NCBI RefSeq assembly: GCF_041270065.1
Contig: NZ_CP065958.1
Location: forward strand, 4,340,001 to 4,404,000
Direction of reading: 5' to 3'
From: Streptomyces fradiae
Lineage (GTDB): Bacteria > Actinomycetota > Actinomycetes > Streptomycetales > Streptomycetaceae
DNA: 64,000 nucleotides
Shown: positions 32,003 through 42,700 of the stretch, one piece after another
Position numbering within the stretch: the first letter of the stretch is position 1
Layout: every line of letters starts with the position of its first letter
Notes under the pieces: generated by a model
The model's database searches: none
What the model was told of the DNA's origin: nothing
The model's input: only the letters and a program-made list of their open reading frames with translations
Made by a program: the position numbers and the translations under genes

Positions 32003-35000
32003 AACCCCTGCACGTCGGCGACGAGGTCGACCGTGCCGGCGTTGTTGTAGAGCGTGACCTTGCCGTCGACGACGGGCACGACGACGAGGTTGGACACCGT
32101 CTGCCCGGCCGCCACGTTGAGGTTCGACGTGTTCGGCCGCGTCGCCCCGTACGGGTACACGCTCACGTACGTACCGCTGCTCACGTTGGTCGCCGTCACG
32201 TTCATGACGACCGCCGTCGCCCCGGTGGCCGGCACCCCGTTCCGCCCGGCGACGGTCAGCGTGAGCGTCTTGCCGCCGCCGAGCTTGGCCTTGGGGGCGC
32301 CGATGGCGGCGCGGGTGTCGAGGGAGCGGGAGGGGGCGAGGGGCTGGAAGAGCGAGCCGAGGTTGTCGTTGCGGTAGTAGCCGACGACATCGGCGATCAC
32401 GTCGGCCGCGCCGAACCGGTTGAGGAGGGCCAGGGAGTCGTCGTACAGCGGGACGACCACCAGGTTGGAGGCGGTCTGCCCGGCCGCCACCTGGACGTGC
32501 GAGTGAACATAGGTGTCGGCGTAGGGGGTGCCGTACGCCGAGACGAACGTGGCCGCCGAAGGGTTCGTCGCGGTCAGCTGGAGCACCACGGCGGTGACGC
32601 CCGTATTCGGCACGCCACCGCGCCCGAGGACCGGAGCCCACCCGAGCATGCCTGCCTCCAGCCGGCCCTTCGCGACGCCGAGCCCGATCCGGGAGTCCAC
32701 GATCCGGGCCGGCTTGAGCGGTTCGAAGAGCGACCCTTGGCCGGTCGTGTAGTAGCCGGTCACATCGGCGACGAGGTCGACGCTGCCGGCGTGGTTGTAG
32801 AGAGTGACCTTGCCGTCCTTGACCGGGACGACGACCATCCCGGCCACGATCCGGCCCGCGGGCACGTTGAGGTTGGAGGCGTTGGGGCGGGTGGTGCCGT
32901 ACGGGTGGACCGTGACGTACGTCGAGGCGCTCGGGTTGACCGCGGTCACGTTCAGCGCGACGGACGTGACGTCGGTCGCCGGTACCTGCCCCTGCCCGGT
33001 GACCTGGAGCGTGATCGAGCCGCCGGGGCCGACCTTGCCCTTGCGCGCGCCGAGGCCGCTGCGTGTGTCGAGGATCCGGACCGGATGATTCGTGGTCCCC
33101 GACACGCCCACGAACCGGCTGGAGGCGAGCGAGGCACCGCCGACCAGGGTCACGGTGCCGGACTCCTGGACGGCAGGGCCGATGCCGTCGGCGGGCGGGG
33201 CGGTGAGCGTCCATGTGTACGCGCCGTTGGCCAGCAGGGTGCCGGCCTTGTCACGCCCCTTCCAGAAGATCTCCAGCTTCCCGCGTATCTCTGTTCCGGT
33301 GGCCAGCTCGCTGATCTGCCCTGTCCGGTTGTGGCGGGCCGTCAGGGTCCAGGAGCCCACCGGCTTGCTGTACTGACGGGTGAGGAGCTGCCACTTGCCG
33401 GTGGAGGCGGCGTCGACGTACGTCCCCGCCGTTCCGTCCAGCACCGCCAGTGGCTGCGCGGGGATGCCCGTCGCGACGACGTGCACCTGCTGCTCGGCGT
33501 CGACGTAGGCGAGGTGGCCGCCGAACTTGTCGACGCTCCAGCGGACATGGCGCTGGGAGACGCCCGTGTCGGGCAGAGTGCCGACGACTCGGCTCGCCGG
33601 GCCGTCGGCGGCGGCGCCGGTGAGCACGAGCTTTCCGGCTGCCTTGTCGTGGGTGACGACGTAGCCGTCGCCGAGCAGGGCCTCGCCGGACGGCACGGAC
33701 CGCGAGGACTTCGCCGTACGGTCGTAGACCCCGGCCGGTCCGTTCGCGCCGCAGGACCAGTACAGCCAGCGGTCAGTGGCCTGGAGTTCCGCGGGGACGC
33801 AGGGGGCACCGGTGTTCACGGTCTCGACGGCCTTGCCGGTCTTCAGGTCCTTGGCGGCCAGGGCCCCGTTCTCTCCGGTCGCGCTCCACAGCAAGGTGTT
33901 CCACAGGGCGGCGGCGACGGGTGCGCGCGTTTCGAGGACTCCGCCGCTGATCGACCGGATCGTCTGCGTGCCGGGCGTGGCCGATGTGCCGTGGACGGTG
34001 TGGACCAGATAGCGGGAGGAGAGGGCGTCGATCCTGCCGCCGGCGGGCAGGTACAGCTCGGAGAAGTCGTAGTCCCCGGAACCGTTGACGTAGTAGCGCC
34101 AGTTCGTGTCGTCCCCGTCCACGCGGCGGACGAACCGTCCGTCCCCGAGCGCCAGGTACGAGGCGCAGGCGGGGTCGTTGTCCGCGCACGGGTCCATCGC
34201 GATGCCGGTGAGCTTCGACCGGCTTCCGTACGTCGGGGTGCCGGAGAGGCTGATATCCCGGACGTACTCGAAGGCCGAGTGGTCGCTGTCGTCGAGGACG
34301 GAGAGGCGGCCCTGGGCCAGGGCGATGCCCCGGATCTTCGCGGGGTTGGGCAGCGGCTTCACCATCGTCACCACGGGCTTGCCCGAGGCGTCGGCGGTGA
34401 CGCGGCGGACGCCCCAGTCGACGGCGTCGGAGCCGCCGACGAGCGCGGCGGTGCCGTCCGGCCCGGTGGACACCCCGTTGGACACCTTGGCGAGCAGGGT
34501 GATGGCCGGACCGCCGGCGATCGGTACGGCATCGAGGGAACTGCGGGACGACACGTAGACGAGCCAGTCGCCGACGATGGCGAACTGGTGGTTCGAGGTG
34601 CCGTTCGCCTGGTAATTGTCGACAGTGACCTCGGTGAGCGGAGCCGAGAGGTCGCTTCGCGAGGCCACCAGAACCTTGTGGTTCGTGCTGTCGGCGCTGT
34701 ACAGGGCAATGTGGTCAGGAGAGAGCTTCGCCCTGCTGAATGTCTGGGGGACGGGCGCGGTGAGCGTCTCGACGCGTCCCGTCGCCGTCGAGGCGATGCC
34801 GACGCGCCGCGTCTCGTTCTGGACCCGTGTCGTCGTGAGGATGCCGGACCAGTCGCCGGCGAGGGCCCCGCCCACGAAGGTGTCGTCCGGGCCGGTCACG
34901 GGCAGGTCCCGGACCGTTCCGTCGGGGCGGAGGGACAGCAGGTGCCATGTGGCGGTCGTGTACGTTCCGTCCGGCTGGAGGATCGCCTCGTAGGCGACCA

Positions 35001-35457
35001 CCGTGGAGTCGTAGACGGCGTGTGCCTTCAGCCCCTCGGGGAGCATCAGGCGGCGCGAGGTGCCGTCCGCGGCGCGCCATTCGACCTCGCCCCCACGGAG
35101 GAACGCCAGGGTGTCGGCGCCCGTGCCGAGGATGGTCGTCCCGGCTTCGTACGACAGGGGGACCGGGGTACTGCGGCCGTCCGCGTATCGGGTCCAGAGG
35201 ACCTGCCGGTCCGGTCCCTGGTAGTGGAAGACGCCCTCGGCTCCTGCGGCGTCCGCCCGATAGTACCGCGACTGGGCGGTCAGATAGGGCCATGCGCTGA
35301 TCGTGGACGACTTGGGGGCCGCCGGTACGACGACCTCGCCCGGCGCCGGCTCCTCCGCCGTCGCCGTCCCCGCCAGTGGCGTCAGGCCGCCGCCCACCGT
35401 CAGCGCGATCGCCGTCGCGGCGGCGAACGCGCCCCGCGTCAGGGTGTGTCGAAGCAC
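31990..35457 (-). CDS. Giant secreted protein: propeller-like N-terminus, FlgD-type Ig domain, three C-terminal LDTR modules
   Basis: An 1155-aa exported protein. The signal peptide ends around LAGTATAEEPAPGEVV. Residues about 40-690 are beta-strand repeats (WT/WS, DG, GP turns) like a propeller. About 690-760 is a FlgD-like Ig segment (WTLTARHNRTGQ, FWKGRDKAGTLLANGAYTWTLTAPPADG). The last 365 residues are three tandem modules of about 120 residues, each with (L/V)D(T/S)R...G, ALNVTA-type, TRPN-x-SNLNV, VVVP, YN-x-AG and DL-ADV-GYY motifs. A paralogue lies at 39800-43114. The family is probably surface-associated; enzymatic activity is not evident. It ends within 13 bp of overlap with otsB. 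Confidence 0.8.
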   Translation of the reverse strand: MLRHTLTRGAFAAATAIALTVGGGLTPLAGTATAEEPAPGEVVVPAAPKSSTISAWPYLTAQSRYYRADAAGAEGVFHYQGPDRQVLWTRYADGRSTPVPLSYEAGTTILGTGADTLAFLRGGEVEWRAADGTSRRLMLPEGLKAHAVYDSTVVAYEAILQPDGTYTTATWHLLSLRPDGTVRDLPVTGPDDTFVGGALAGDWSGILTTTRVQNETRRVGIASTATGRVETLTAPVPQTFSRAKLSPDHIALYSADSTNHKVLVASRSDLSAPLTEVTVDNYQANGTSNHQFAIVGDWLVYVSSRSSLDAVPIAGGPAITLLAKVSNGVSTGPDGTAALVGGSDAVDWGVRRVTADASGKPVVTMVKPLPNPAKIRGIALAQGRLSVLDDSDHSAFEYVRDISLSGTPTYGSRSKLTGIAMDPCADNDPACASYLALGDGRFVRRVDGDDTNWRYYVNGSGDYDFSELYLPAGGRIDALSSRYLVHTVHGTSATPGTQTIRSISGGVLETRAPVAAALWNTLLWSATGENGALAAKDLKTGKAVETVNTGAPCVPAELQATDRWLYWSCGANGPAGVYDRTAKSSRSVPSGEALLGDGYVVTHDKAAGKLVLTGAAADGPASRVVGTLPDTGVSQRHVRWSVDKFGGHLAYVDAEQQVHVVATGIPAQPLAVLDGTAGTYVDAASTGKWQLLTRQYSKPVGSWTLTARHNRTGQISELATGTEIRGKLEIFWKGRDKAGTLLANGAYTWTLTAPPADGIGPAVQESGTVTLVGGASLASSRFVGVSGTTNHPVRILDTRSGLGARKGKVGPGGSITLQVTGQGQVPATDVTSVALNVTAVNPSASTYVTVHPYGTTRPNASNLNVPAGRIVAGMVVVPVKDGKVTLYNHAGSVDLVADVTGYYTTGQGSLFEPLKPARIVDSRIGLGVAKGRLEAGMLGWAPVLGRGGVPNTGVTAVVLQLTATNPSAATFVSAYGTPYADTYVHSHVQVAAGQTASNLVVVPLYDDSLALLNRFGAADVIADVVGYYRNDNLGSLFQPLAPSRSLDTRAAIGAPKAKLGGGKTLTLTVAGRNGVPATGATAVVMNVTATNVSSGTYVSVYPYGATRPNTSNLNVAAGQTVSNLVVVPVVDGKVTLYNNAGTVDLVADVQGFYAP

Positions 35458-35527
35458 CCGGTTCCTCCCCGGAACTCACAAGCCTGCCGTGCCCCCCACC
35501 GCAGGTGGACGAGAGCGTAACAGCGGG

Positions 35528-35557
35528 AAGGGGCGCCCCGGCAGGCGGGGCGCCCCT
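35528..35557. terminator. Strong hairpin between the M6 protease and giant-protein genes
   Basis: AAGGGGCGCCCCG and CGGGGCGCCCCTT form a perfect 13-bp stem with a short loop; six Ts follow on the plus strand, so on the minus strand the stem is preceded by A residues. It follows the M6 protease gene stop (minus strand), 70 bp before the giant protein start. Confidence 0.75.
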
Positions 35558-35585
35558 TTTTTGAACAGGATCAGTGCGGCGGAAC

Positions 35586-37886
35586 CTACGGGTTCGCCAC
35601 CGTGATCGTCAGGTCGTCGCCCGCGTCGCCGGTGACGGTGACCTTCGTGCCGTGGCCCGCGACCTTCACGCTGGCCTGGGGGGCCGTCGGGTCGTAGTAG
35701 GCGTTCGGGTCGGTGTCGTCGAAGACCGGCATGCCGGGGACGGAGGGCGCGCAGGCGGCCTTCGTCGCGACGGTCTGCTGCTTGCCCTTGCCGACCAGGA
35801 CCTCCTTGTGGAGGCAGGTCGCGTCCGTCGGCTCCAGGCCGAAGGTGGCGTCGAAGGGCTGACGGCGGTTGCTGGGCGCGGTGCCGTCGTCCCAGCGGAA
35901 CGGGGTCGGACGGGCGTCGACCGCCATCGCCGAGCCGCCGCCGGGGTGGGAGCTGACGTTGTTGTCGTCGTACGAGCGGTCCACGTACCAGACCAGCATG
36001 CCGTTCTGGAACTTGAAGAACTCGACCCAGTCGGGGGCGGTGATGCCCTTGCTGAACTGGTACGGGCCCTCGGCGAGGAGCGCGTCGGCGCCGACGTACT
36101 CGCGGTTCTCCACCAGGTAGTAGCGCGGGTAGGTGGCCGTCTCGGTGCCGGTGGAGATCTTCCAGCGGTCCTGCGCGGTCCAGCCGTTGGTGCCCTGCTC
36201 GACGTCGTCGGAGGCGAGCGTGGTGCCGCCGGTGGCGAAGCTGATGTCGTCGAGGAAGGCGCCGGCGAAGTGCACGCCGCCGTCGGTCTGGTAGCGGAAG
36301 CGGAACAGCGAGGGCTGGCCCGCGGCGTCGTACGAGAAGCGCAGCGTCGTCCACTTGCCGGCCGAGGAGCCGGAGACGGCCGAGCCCGCGCGCTGCCAGT
36401 TGGCGCCGCCGTCGAGGGAGTACTCGGCGAAGAGGTAGTCGAAGTCGGCCTCGATCTCGTACCAGGCGCTCGCCTTGACCGTGACCCGCGAGGTGGCGGG
36501 GACGGAGCGGGTGAGGGACTGGTTGAGGCCGTCGGCGGAGCCGGTCCACCAGGCGTGCGTGCCGGAGGTGGGCGTGGCGTACGGGGTGCTGCTCGCCTTG
36601 TCGGGGAGCGCGACGCGGACGGCCTGCGCCTTGCCGGCGACCTGGAGGGCGGCGGGGCTCAGGGTGTACGAGCCGGTGGCGCCGAGCGGCGCGTCGGCGT
36701 AGTCCAGCCAGCCGAGGAACAGCTTCTCCTCGGCGCCCATCAGACCCGGGTGGGTGCCGATGCCCTCGTTGGCGGCGGCGCCGTGGCCGAGCCAGGAGCC
36801 GGAGCTCATCAGGGTCCAGAAGGCGGTGGAGTTCTCGCCGCCGTTGGTGTCGTAGAAGTCCGGCAGGCCGAGGTCGTGCCCGAACTCGTGGCAGAAGACG
36901 CCGAGTCCGCCGTTCTCGCCCTCGGTGGTGTAGTCGCCGAGCCAGTACTTGGACTGGCCGATGCGGGCGCCGCCCGCCTTGTTCTGGGCGCCGGAGACGT
37001 CGGGGCCGGTGAGCCCGAAGTCGTCGCCGTTGACGTACCAGCGGTGCGACCAGATGGCGTCCTCGCCCTGCGCGCCGCCGCCCGCGTCCTCGCCCATGCC
37101 GGCGTGCACGGCCTGGAAGTGGTCGATGTAGCCGTCGGGCTCGTCGAAGTTGCCGTCGTGGTCCCAGTCGTTGCGGTCCCAGACGTCGAACTGCGCGAGG
37201 TACGCGTCGATCTCGGCGGGCGTCTTGCCGGCCGCGAGCTGCGCGTTCCACCAGGCGTCGCCGGTGTCCTGGATGAAGGCCCAGGAGCCGCCGGTGTCCT
37301 CGACGGAGTTGTCGCCGTAGGTGGAGGCGTTGCCGGGGACCTTGACCCAGTCCTCGACGGTGTTGGAGACGGAGTAGCGGCCGTTGGACAGCTTCTCGTA
37401 GAAGGTCTTCATCGACTCGCCGGAGCCGTTGAACAGCTCCTCGTAGTGCGACTTCGAGAAGTCCGCGGTCCAGGCGTTGGAGTTGTCCGTGCTGCGGTCC
37501 GGCTGCGGTATCTGGTTGTGCAGCGGCCCGGGCACCGAGCCGAGCTTCCCGGAGCTCTGGTCGCCGAACTCGGAGAGGATCGTGAAGATCTTCTCCTGCC
37601 GCGTCTCGGTGGTGGTCTCGGTCTCGGCGAACTTGCCGGGCGCGACCTCGACGACGCCACGGGCGTTCGCCTTCGCCTTGCCCTTGGCCACCAGGTCGAT
37701 CGCCTTCTTGCGCAGTTCGCTGCGCTGCTTGCTGAGCGGCCCGGGCCGGTCGTCCGCCCTGGGCGCGGCGGTGGCGCCGGGGCTGCTGTCCCTGGCCTCC
37801 TGCGCCGCGGCGGGGGTGAGTCCCGCGGCGAGGAGTGCGGTGAGCGCCGACCCGAGGGTCATGCCCACAACAATCTTGTTTCTCAA
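35586..37886 (-). CDS. M6 family (immune inhibitor A) secreted metalloprotease
   Basis: A 766-aa protease from the TTG at 37886 (LRNKIVVGMTLGSALTALLAAGLTPAAAQ signal peptide; AAGG about 10 bases upstream). ATG 37925 in the same frame is the alternative. A pro-region with KKAIDLVAKGKAKANARGVVEV precedes the catalytic domain. The M6 zinc motif HEFGHDLGLPD begins at His333 (HExxHxxGxxD), followed by WTLMSSGSWLGHG with the Met-turn. The C-terminal 400 residues contain a MAM/laminin-like beta domain (ASAWYEIEADFDYLFAEYS ... AGQPSLFRFRYQTDG) and a second jelly roll. Relatives degrade host antimicrobial proteins or matrix. It sits between otsB and otsA together with the giant protein. Confidence 0.9.
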   Translation of the reverse strand: MRNKIVVGMTLGSALTALLAAGLTPAAAQEARDSSPGATAAPRADDRPGPLSKQRSELRKKAIDLVAKGKAKANARGVVEVAPGKFAETETTTETRQEKIFTILSEFGDQSSGKLGSVPGPLHNQIPQPDRSTDNSNAWTADFSKSHYEELFNGSGESMKTFYEKLSNGRYSVSNTVEDWVKVPGNASTYGDNSVEDTGGSWAFIQDTGDAWWNAQLAAGKTPAEIDAYLAQFDVWDRNDWDHDGNFDEPDGYIDHFQAVHAGMGEDAGGGAQGEDAIWSHRWYVNGDDFGLTGPDVSGAQNKAGGARIGQSKYWLGDYTTEGENGGLGVFCHEFGHDLGLPDFYDTNGGENSTAFWTLMSSGSWLGHGAAANEGIGTHPGLMGAEEKLFLGWLDYADAPLGATGSYTLSPAALQVAGKAQAVRVALPDKASSTPYATPTSGTHAWWTGSADGLNQSLTRSVPATSRVTVKASAWYEIEADFDYLFAEYSLDGGANWQRAGSAVSGSSAGKWTTLRFSYDAAGQPSLFRFRYQTDGGVHFAGAFLDDISFATGGTTLASDDVEQGTNGWTAQDRWKISTGTETATYPRYYLVENREYVGADALLAEGPYQFSKGITAPDWVEFFKFQNGMLVWYVDRSYDDNNVSSHPGGGSAMAVDARPTPFRWDDGTAPSNRRQPFDATFGLEPTDATCLHKEVLVGKGKQQTVATKAACAPSVPGMPVFDDTDPNAYYDPTAPQASVKVAGHGTKVTVTGDAGDDLTITVANP

Positions 37887-38082
37887 GGCTGCGCGATCCC
37901 TTCGCTCACATGCGGGGTGCCGCATGGTTCGCGTGGTTCCGTAGGAGACTTACGGATCGCCTGGGGGAACGATCGCGGCGAGTCTGGCACGGAAGGACCC
38001 GCACGAGGAGGGGGGAGACCCCGAAGAATTTCCTCCCCGTACATAGGGGTGCAGTAGGGGAGGGGCAGGGTCCGGTATCCGC

Positions 38083-39531
38083 TCAGGAACCCCGCAGGGC
38101 CTCCAGCTGGTTCAGGAACCAGCGTTGGGGTGGGAGGGCGGTGGACGCGGTGGCGAGGCGTTTGGTGCGGTCGGCGCGTTCCGCCGGAGGCATCGAGAGG
38201 GCGCGGTGGAGGGCCTCGGCGGTCTCGGTGATGTCGAAGGGGTTCACCGGGAGGGCGTCCGTGTGGAGCTCCTCGTACGCGCCGGCGCCGCGGGACAGGA
38301 CGAGCGCGCAGCCGGCCTCGGAGACCACCGGGATCTCCTTGGCGACCAGGTTCATGCCGTCGCGGACCGGGTTGACCAGGGCCACGTCCGCGAGGCGGTA
38401 GGCGGCGAGGGAGCGGGTGAAGTCGTCCTCGACGGAGAGCAGGACCGGCTGCCAGTCCGCCGTGCCGAACTCGGCGTTGATCTCCTCGGCGAGGGCGACG
38501 ACGGAGGCCGTGTACGCGCGGTAGGACTCCAGGTCCTGGCGGGACGGGTAGGCGGAGGCCAGGTGGACGACCCGGTCGCGCCATTCGGGGTGGGTGGTGA
38601 GGAGCTCCCGGTAGGCCATGAGGCCGCGCAGGATGTTCTTCGACAGCTCGGTGCGGTCGACCCGGACGATGGTCTTCCGGTCCCCGACCTCCGCGCGGAG
38701 CCGGGCCAGGCGGGCGTCCACCTCGGGGCGGTGGGCCAGGGCCCGCAGGTCGTCGCCGTCGACGCCGAGGGGGTGGACGGAGACGTTGGTGACGCGCTTC
38801 TGGGCGCCGGGCCCGCTGCCGCGCCGGTGCTCCACGCCCCGCCAGGCCGTCCCCGCCGGGAAGTACGGCACCGCGGTCCCCGACTCGTTGTCGAAGGACG
38901 CGCCCTGCATGAACGCACCGCTCCACATCGCCGTGTGGAAGCCCAGCTCGTCCGCGCCGAGCATGCCCCACAGCAGCTCCTGGAGGATGTCCTCCGGCAG
39001 CATCCGCAGATAGCCCGGCTCCGCCCACGGCGTGTGCGTGAAGTGCCCGATCCGCAGATCCGGGCGCAGCTCGCGCAGCATCCCGGGGACCAGGGCCAGG
39101 TGGTAGTCCTGCACCAGCACCGCCGCGCCCTCGTCGGCGGCCGCGGCCAGCGCCTCGGCGAAGGCGCGGTTGTAGGCGCGGTACGAGGCCCAGCGGCGGC
39201 GGAAGGCCGCGTCGAAGACGGGCTCGCGGGGGATGTCGTACAGGTGGTGGTGGAGGAACCACAGCACCGAGTTCGCGATGCCGTTGTACGCGTCGGCGTA
39301 CACCTCCGGGTCGATGTCCAGCATCCGCACCCCGGGCTCCGCGACCCCGCGCCGCACCGCCTCCCGGTCGCCCTCGCCGAGCGCCGCGCACACCCACAGG
39401 CTGTCCTCGGACGACACCGCGCTCAGGCCCGAGACCAGGCCGCCGCCGCCCCGCCGTGCGCTCAGCGAACCGTCGTCGCGCACGCTGTACGAGACCGGTC
39501 CGCGGTTCGATGCCACGAGGACAGAAGCCAT
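38083..39531 (-). CDS. otsA: Trehalose-6-phosphate synthase OtsA
   Basis: A 482-aa GT20 glycosyltransferase making trehalose-6-P from UDP- or GDP-glucose and glucose-6-P. Family features: VLVASNRGPVSYSVRDDG start, SVLWFLHHHLYD, VLVQDYHLALVPGMLRE, IGHFTHTPWAEPGYLRMLP, VRVDRTELSKNILRGLMAYRELL, and the nucleotide-binding DVALVNPVRDGMNLVAKEI. Length is normal. ATG 39531 begins at the family start. It is not adjacent to otsB; a 6-kb block of secreted-protein genes separates them. Trehalose is an osmotic and spore-storage sugar in Streptomyces. Confidence 0.93.
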   Translation of the reverse strand: MASVLVASNRGPVSYSVRDDGSLSARRGGGGLVSGLSAVSSEDSLWVCAALGEGDREAVRRGVAEPGVRMLDIDPEVYADAYNGIANSVLWFLHHHLYDIPREPVFDAAFRRRWASYRAYNRAFAEALAAAADEGAAVLVQDYHLALVPGMLRELRPDLRIGHFTHTPWAEPGYLRMLPEDILQELLWGMLGADELGFHTAMWSGAFMQGASFDNESGTAVPYFPAGTAWRGVEHRRGSGPGAQKRVTNVSVHPLGVDGDDLRALAHRPEVDARLARLRAEVGDRKTIVRVDRTELSKNILRGLMAYRELLTTHPEWRDRVVHLASAYPSRQDLESYRAYTASVVALAEEINAEFGTADWQPVLLSVEDDFTRSLAAYRLADVALVNPVRDGMNLVAKEIPVVSEAGCALVLSRGAGAYEELHTDALPVNPFDITETAEALHRALSMPPAERADRTKRLATASTALPPQRWFLNQLEALRGS

Positions 39532-39799
39532 ACGGCGAACCTAGCCCGTCCGGTAAACGCTCAAACGTGCGTATTCCAGACGTACGGATTCGGGGTACAC
39601 GGATCCGTTCGGCGCCCGGGCCGCAGGTCATCGGACAGGCCGATGCTCTGAACCGGTTCGAAACCATCTCCCCGGTGGCCGGATCGCATTGTTACGATCA
39701 CCGCCTCGGGCGGGGAAGCGCCGGAGGGGGCCGCGCGGGACGCGCGAGCACTGGCCACCCGCCCGATGCCTGAGGAACAGGCTCATGGAGGGGACTTCT

Positions 39800-42700
39800 T
39801 TGTACGCACGCACCCGCACCGCGCTGGCGCTCGCGACGGCCGTCGGCATCACCGCCGGCCTGTGCACCGCACTCACCGCCCCGGCGTTCGCCGCCGACAC
39901 ACCGCCGTCCGACGAGGTGGTCCTCCCGGACCCCGGCCGCTATCAGCCCCGTGGGGAGACGCTCATCGGCGCCGGAGCCAGCGGCTACATCCACCGGCAG
40001 GAGGGCAACAGCGACCTGTTGTGGACGGACGCGGTCTCCGGCGAGACGAAGGTGCTGCCCGACAGCGCCGAGTACGGGCACTCCGGGCTGAGCGCCCGTT
40101 CCGAGGCCGGCACCTTCCGGATCGTCGACATCGCCACCGGGACCGAGACCCGGATCCCCGTCCCCGAGGGCCAGAGAGCGTTCGCGTACTCCACCGACAC
40201 CGTGGCCACCAGCACCTCTCAGGACGGCCTGACCTCGGCGCTCGCCCTGGTGCGCCTGGCGGACGGCGGCGTCTCCGAGACCCCGGTCACCGGCGTTCCC
40301 GCGGGCGTGGGCCAGGCCATGCACGTCCTTCAAGACACCCATGGCGCGATCATCCGCTTCTCCAACAGCACCGCGCGCTACTACCTTGACTACACGGCCG
40401 CCACGCTCAGCCGGCTCCCCGCTGTCTTCGAGACGACGGGGAACCTCCGGCTCGGCGCCGAGCACATCCTGGGCTGGTCGAGCGGCGGCACCCTGTACAC
40501 CGTGCCCCGCTCGGACGCCGCGGCCACGCCGGTACGGACGGTCGTCACCAAGCCGTACCCCACGTCCGAGTACCCGGAGTTCGCCGTGGTCGGCGGCCAC
40601 GTCGTCTACGTCTACGCCGCCGCGTACTACGACCCGGAGGGCAAGCTGCGCCAGAAGGTCCAGGAGGTCCCGCTCGGCGGCGGCACCGCCAGGGACCTGC
40701 TGCCCGCCGGGGCCAAGGGCTTCGTCACAGCACGGGACGGCAGTGTCTTCCTCGCGGGCGGCAGCAGTGCCACCGACTGGGCGGTCCACCACATCACCCC
40801 CGGGGCCGACGGCGCACCGGCCGTCCGCGCCGTGCAGAAGGTGCCCCAGGCGCCCGCAACGTACAGCGGACTGGCACTGGGCGGCGGCCGGCTGAGCTAC
40901 CTCTCCGACTCCAGTTGGAGCATGAGGCCTGCGACGCCCGCCCTGTTCGACGTCGACACCACCATGGCCGGTACCCCGGCCGCGACGGCGCCCAGGCTGC
41001 GCTACCGGCTGACGGACACGCCGAACGGTCTGCGGTCGCTCGGCGACGGCAATGAGGCGTTCGGGAGCGGGACGACCGTCACGGCACCCACGGACAACTC
41101 CTACCGCTCCACCGAGCTGCCCACCGAGAGCGCTGTCTTCGACGCCGCCGGCCGCTACGCCCTGGCCAGGAGCGACGACCAGACCTACGCGGTCGACCTG
41201 GACATCGACAACCTGAACGAGAACGAAGTCCGGCTCACCCTGACCAAGTCGGCCGCCGCACTGTGGGGCAGTCAGGTCTGGAAGTCCACCACGGCCACGT
41301 CCACCGGCCAGGTCAACGCCTACGACCTCAGGACCGGCTCCACCTCGGCGTCCGTCGAGCTCGGCTCCGGCTGCCGACCCACCGAACTCCAGGCCGTCGG
41401 CCGCTGGCTGTACTGGACCTGCGGGGCCGACAAGGCGGGCGTCTACGACCGGACCCTGAAGAAGAACGTGCCCGTGACCGCGGGAGAATCGCTGCTCGGC
41501 GACGGCTTCGTCGTACGGCACGACCGGACCGCGCACAAGCTGCTGCTGACGAACGCGGCCACCGGGCAGACCACCGACCTCGCCACCGTGCCCGCCTGGG
41601 CGGACACGGACAGCCGGGGCGGCCAGTGGACCGTGGACAAGTTCGGCGCGAACGTCGCCTTCGTCGATGCCCAGAAGGACATCCACGTCAAGCGGGTGCC
41701 GGTGGCCCCGCAGCCGTTCGTCATGCTCGACACGTTCGATCGGATGATCAGCGGCGGCACGACCCAGCTGCGCTGGCGGACCTCCCGCTCCGTGGGCGCC
41801 TGGAAGGTCGAGATCCAGGAGCCCTCGGGCCGGGTCGTCCGCACCTACCAGGGAGCGAGTGGCAACGGCGCGGGCGTCGCGATCGACTGGGACAGCAGGG
41901 ACCAGCTCGGCCGGGGTCTGGAGGACGCCATCTACACGTACGTCATGACGGCGCAGCCTGCCGACGGCACGGGCCCCGCCCTCCGGTCCACCGGAAGCAT
42001 CGAGTCGTTCGACGTCGGGCTCAGTACCCTGCCAGGCACGTACACGCCATTGACCCCCGCCCGGCTCATGGACACTCGCAGCGGCCTCGGCACTGCCAAG
42101 TCGAAGGTGGGCCCGGGGGAGATTCGTCCCCTCCAGGTGGCGGGTGTTGGCGGTGTGCCGCAGAGCGGGCTGACGGCGGTGGTCCTCAACGTCACCGCGA
42201 CGAACCCGACGGCCGGCGGCTTCGTCTCCGCCTACCCGTCGAGCACCTACCGGCCGTCCGCCTCCAGCCTCAACTTCGCGGCCGGCCAGACGGTCTCCAA
42301 CCTGGTGACCGTGCCGGTCGTCAACGGCTTCGTGAACTTCTACAACAAGAACGGGTCCGTCGACCTGATCGCCGACGTCGCCGGCTACTACGCCGCCGGC
42401 ACCGCGGCCTCGGCGTACCACTCGGTGACACCGACGCGGCTGATGGACACCCGTGACGGCACCGGAGTGCCGAAGGCGCAGATCCCGGGCGGCGGCACGG
42501 TGACGCTGCCCGTGACCGAGCCGGGAGCCACCGCGGTGGCCCTGAACGTGACAGCGACGAACGGGACATCACCGAGCTTCGTGTCGGTCTACCCGTACGG
42601 CACCGCCCGACCGAACGTCTCGAACGTCAACTTCCCGGCCGGACGGACCGTGCCGAACATGGTCGTCGTGCCGGTCAGGGACGGGAAGATCACCTTCTAC

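Noticed and set aside
31990..32600. Repeated GTCGACG-type words suggesting a repeat array
   Set aside because: They reflect the homologous protein modules (LDTR...GYY) and not a DNA-level array.
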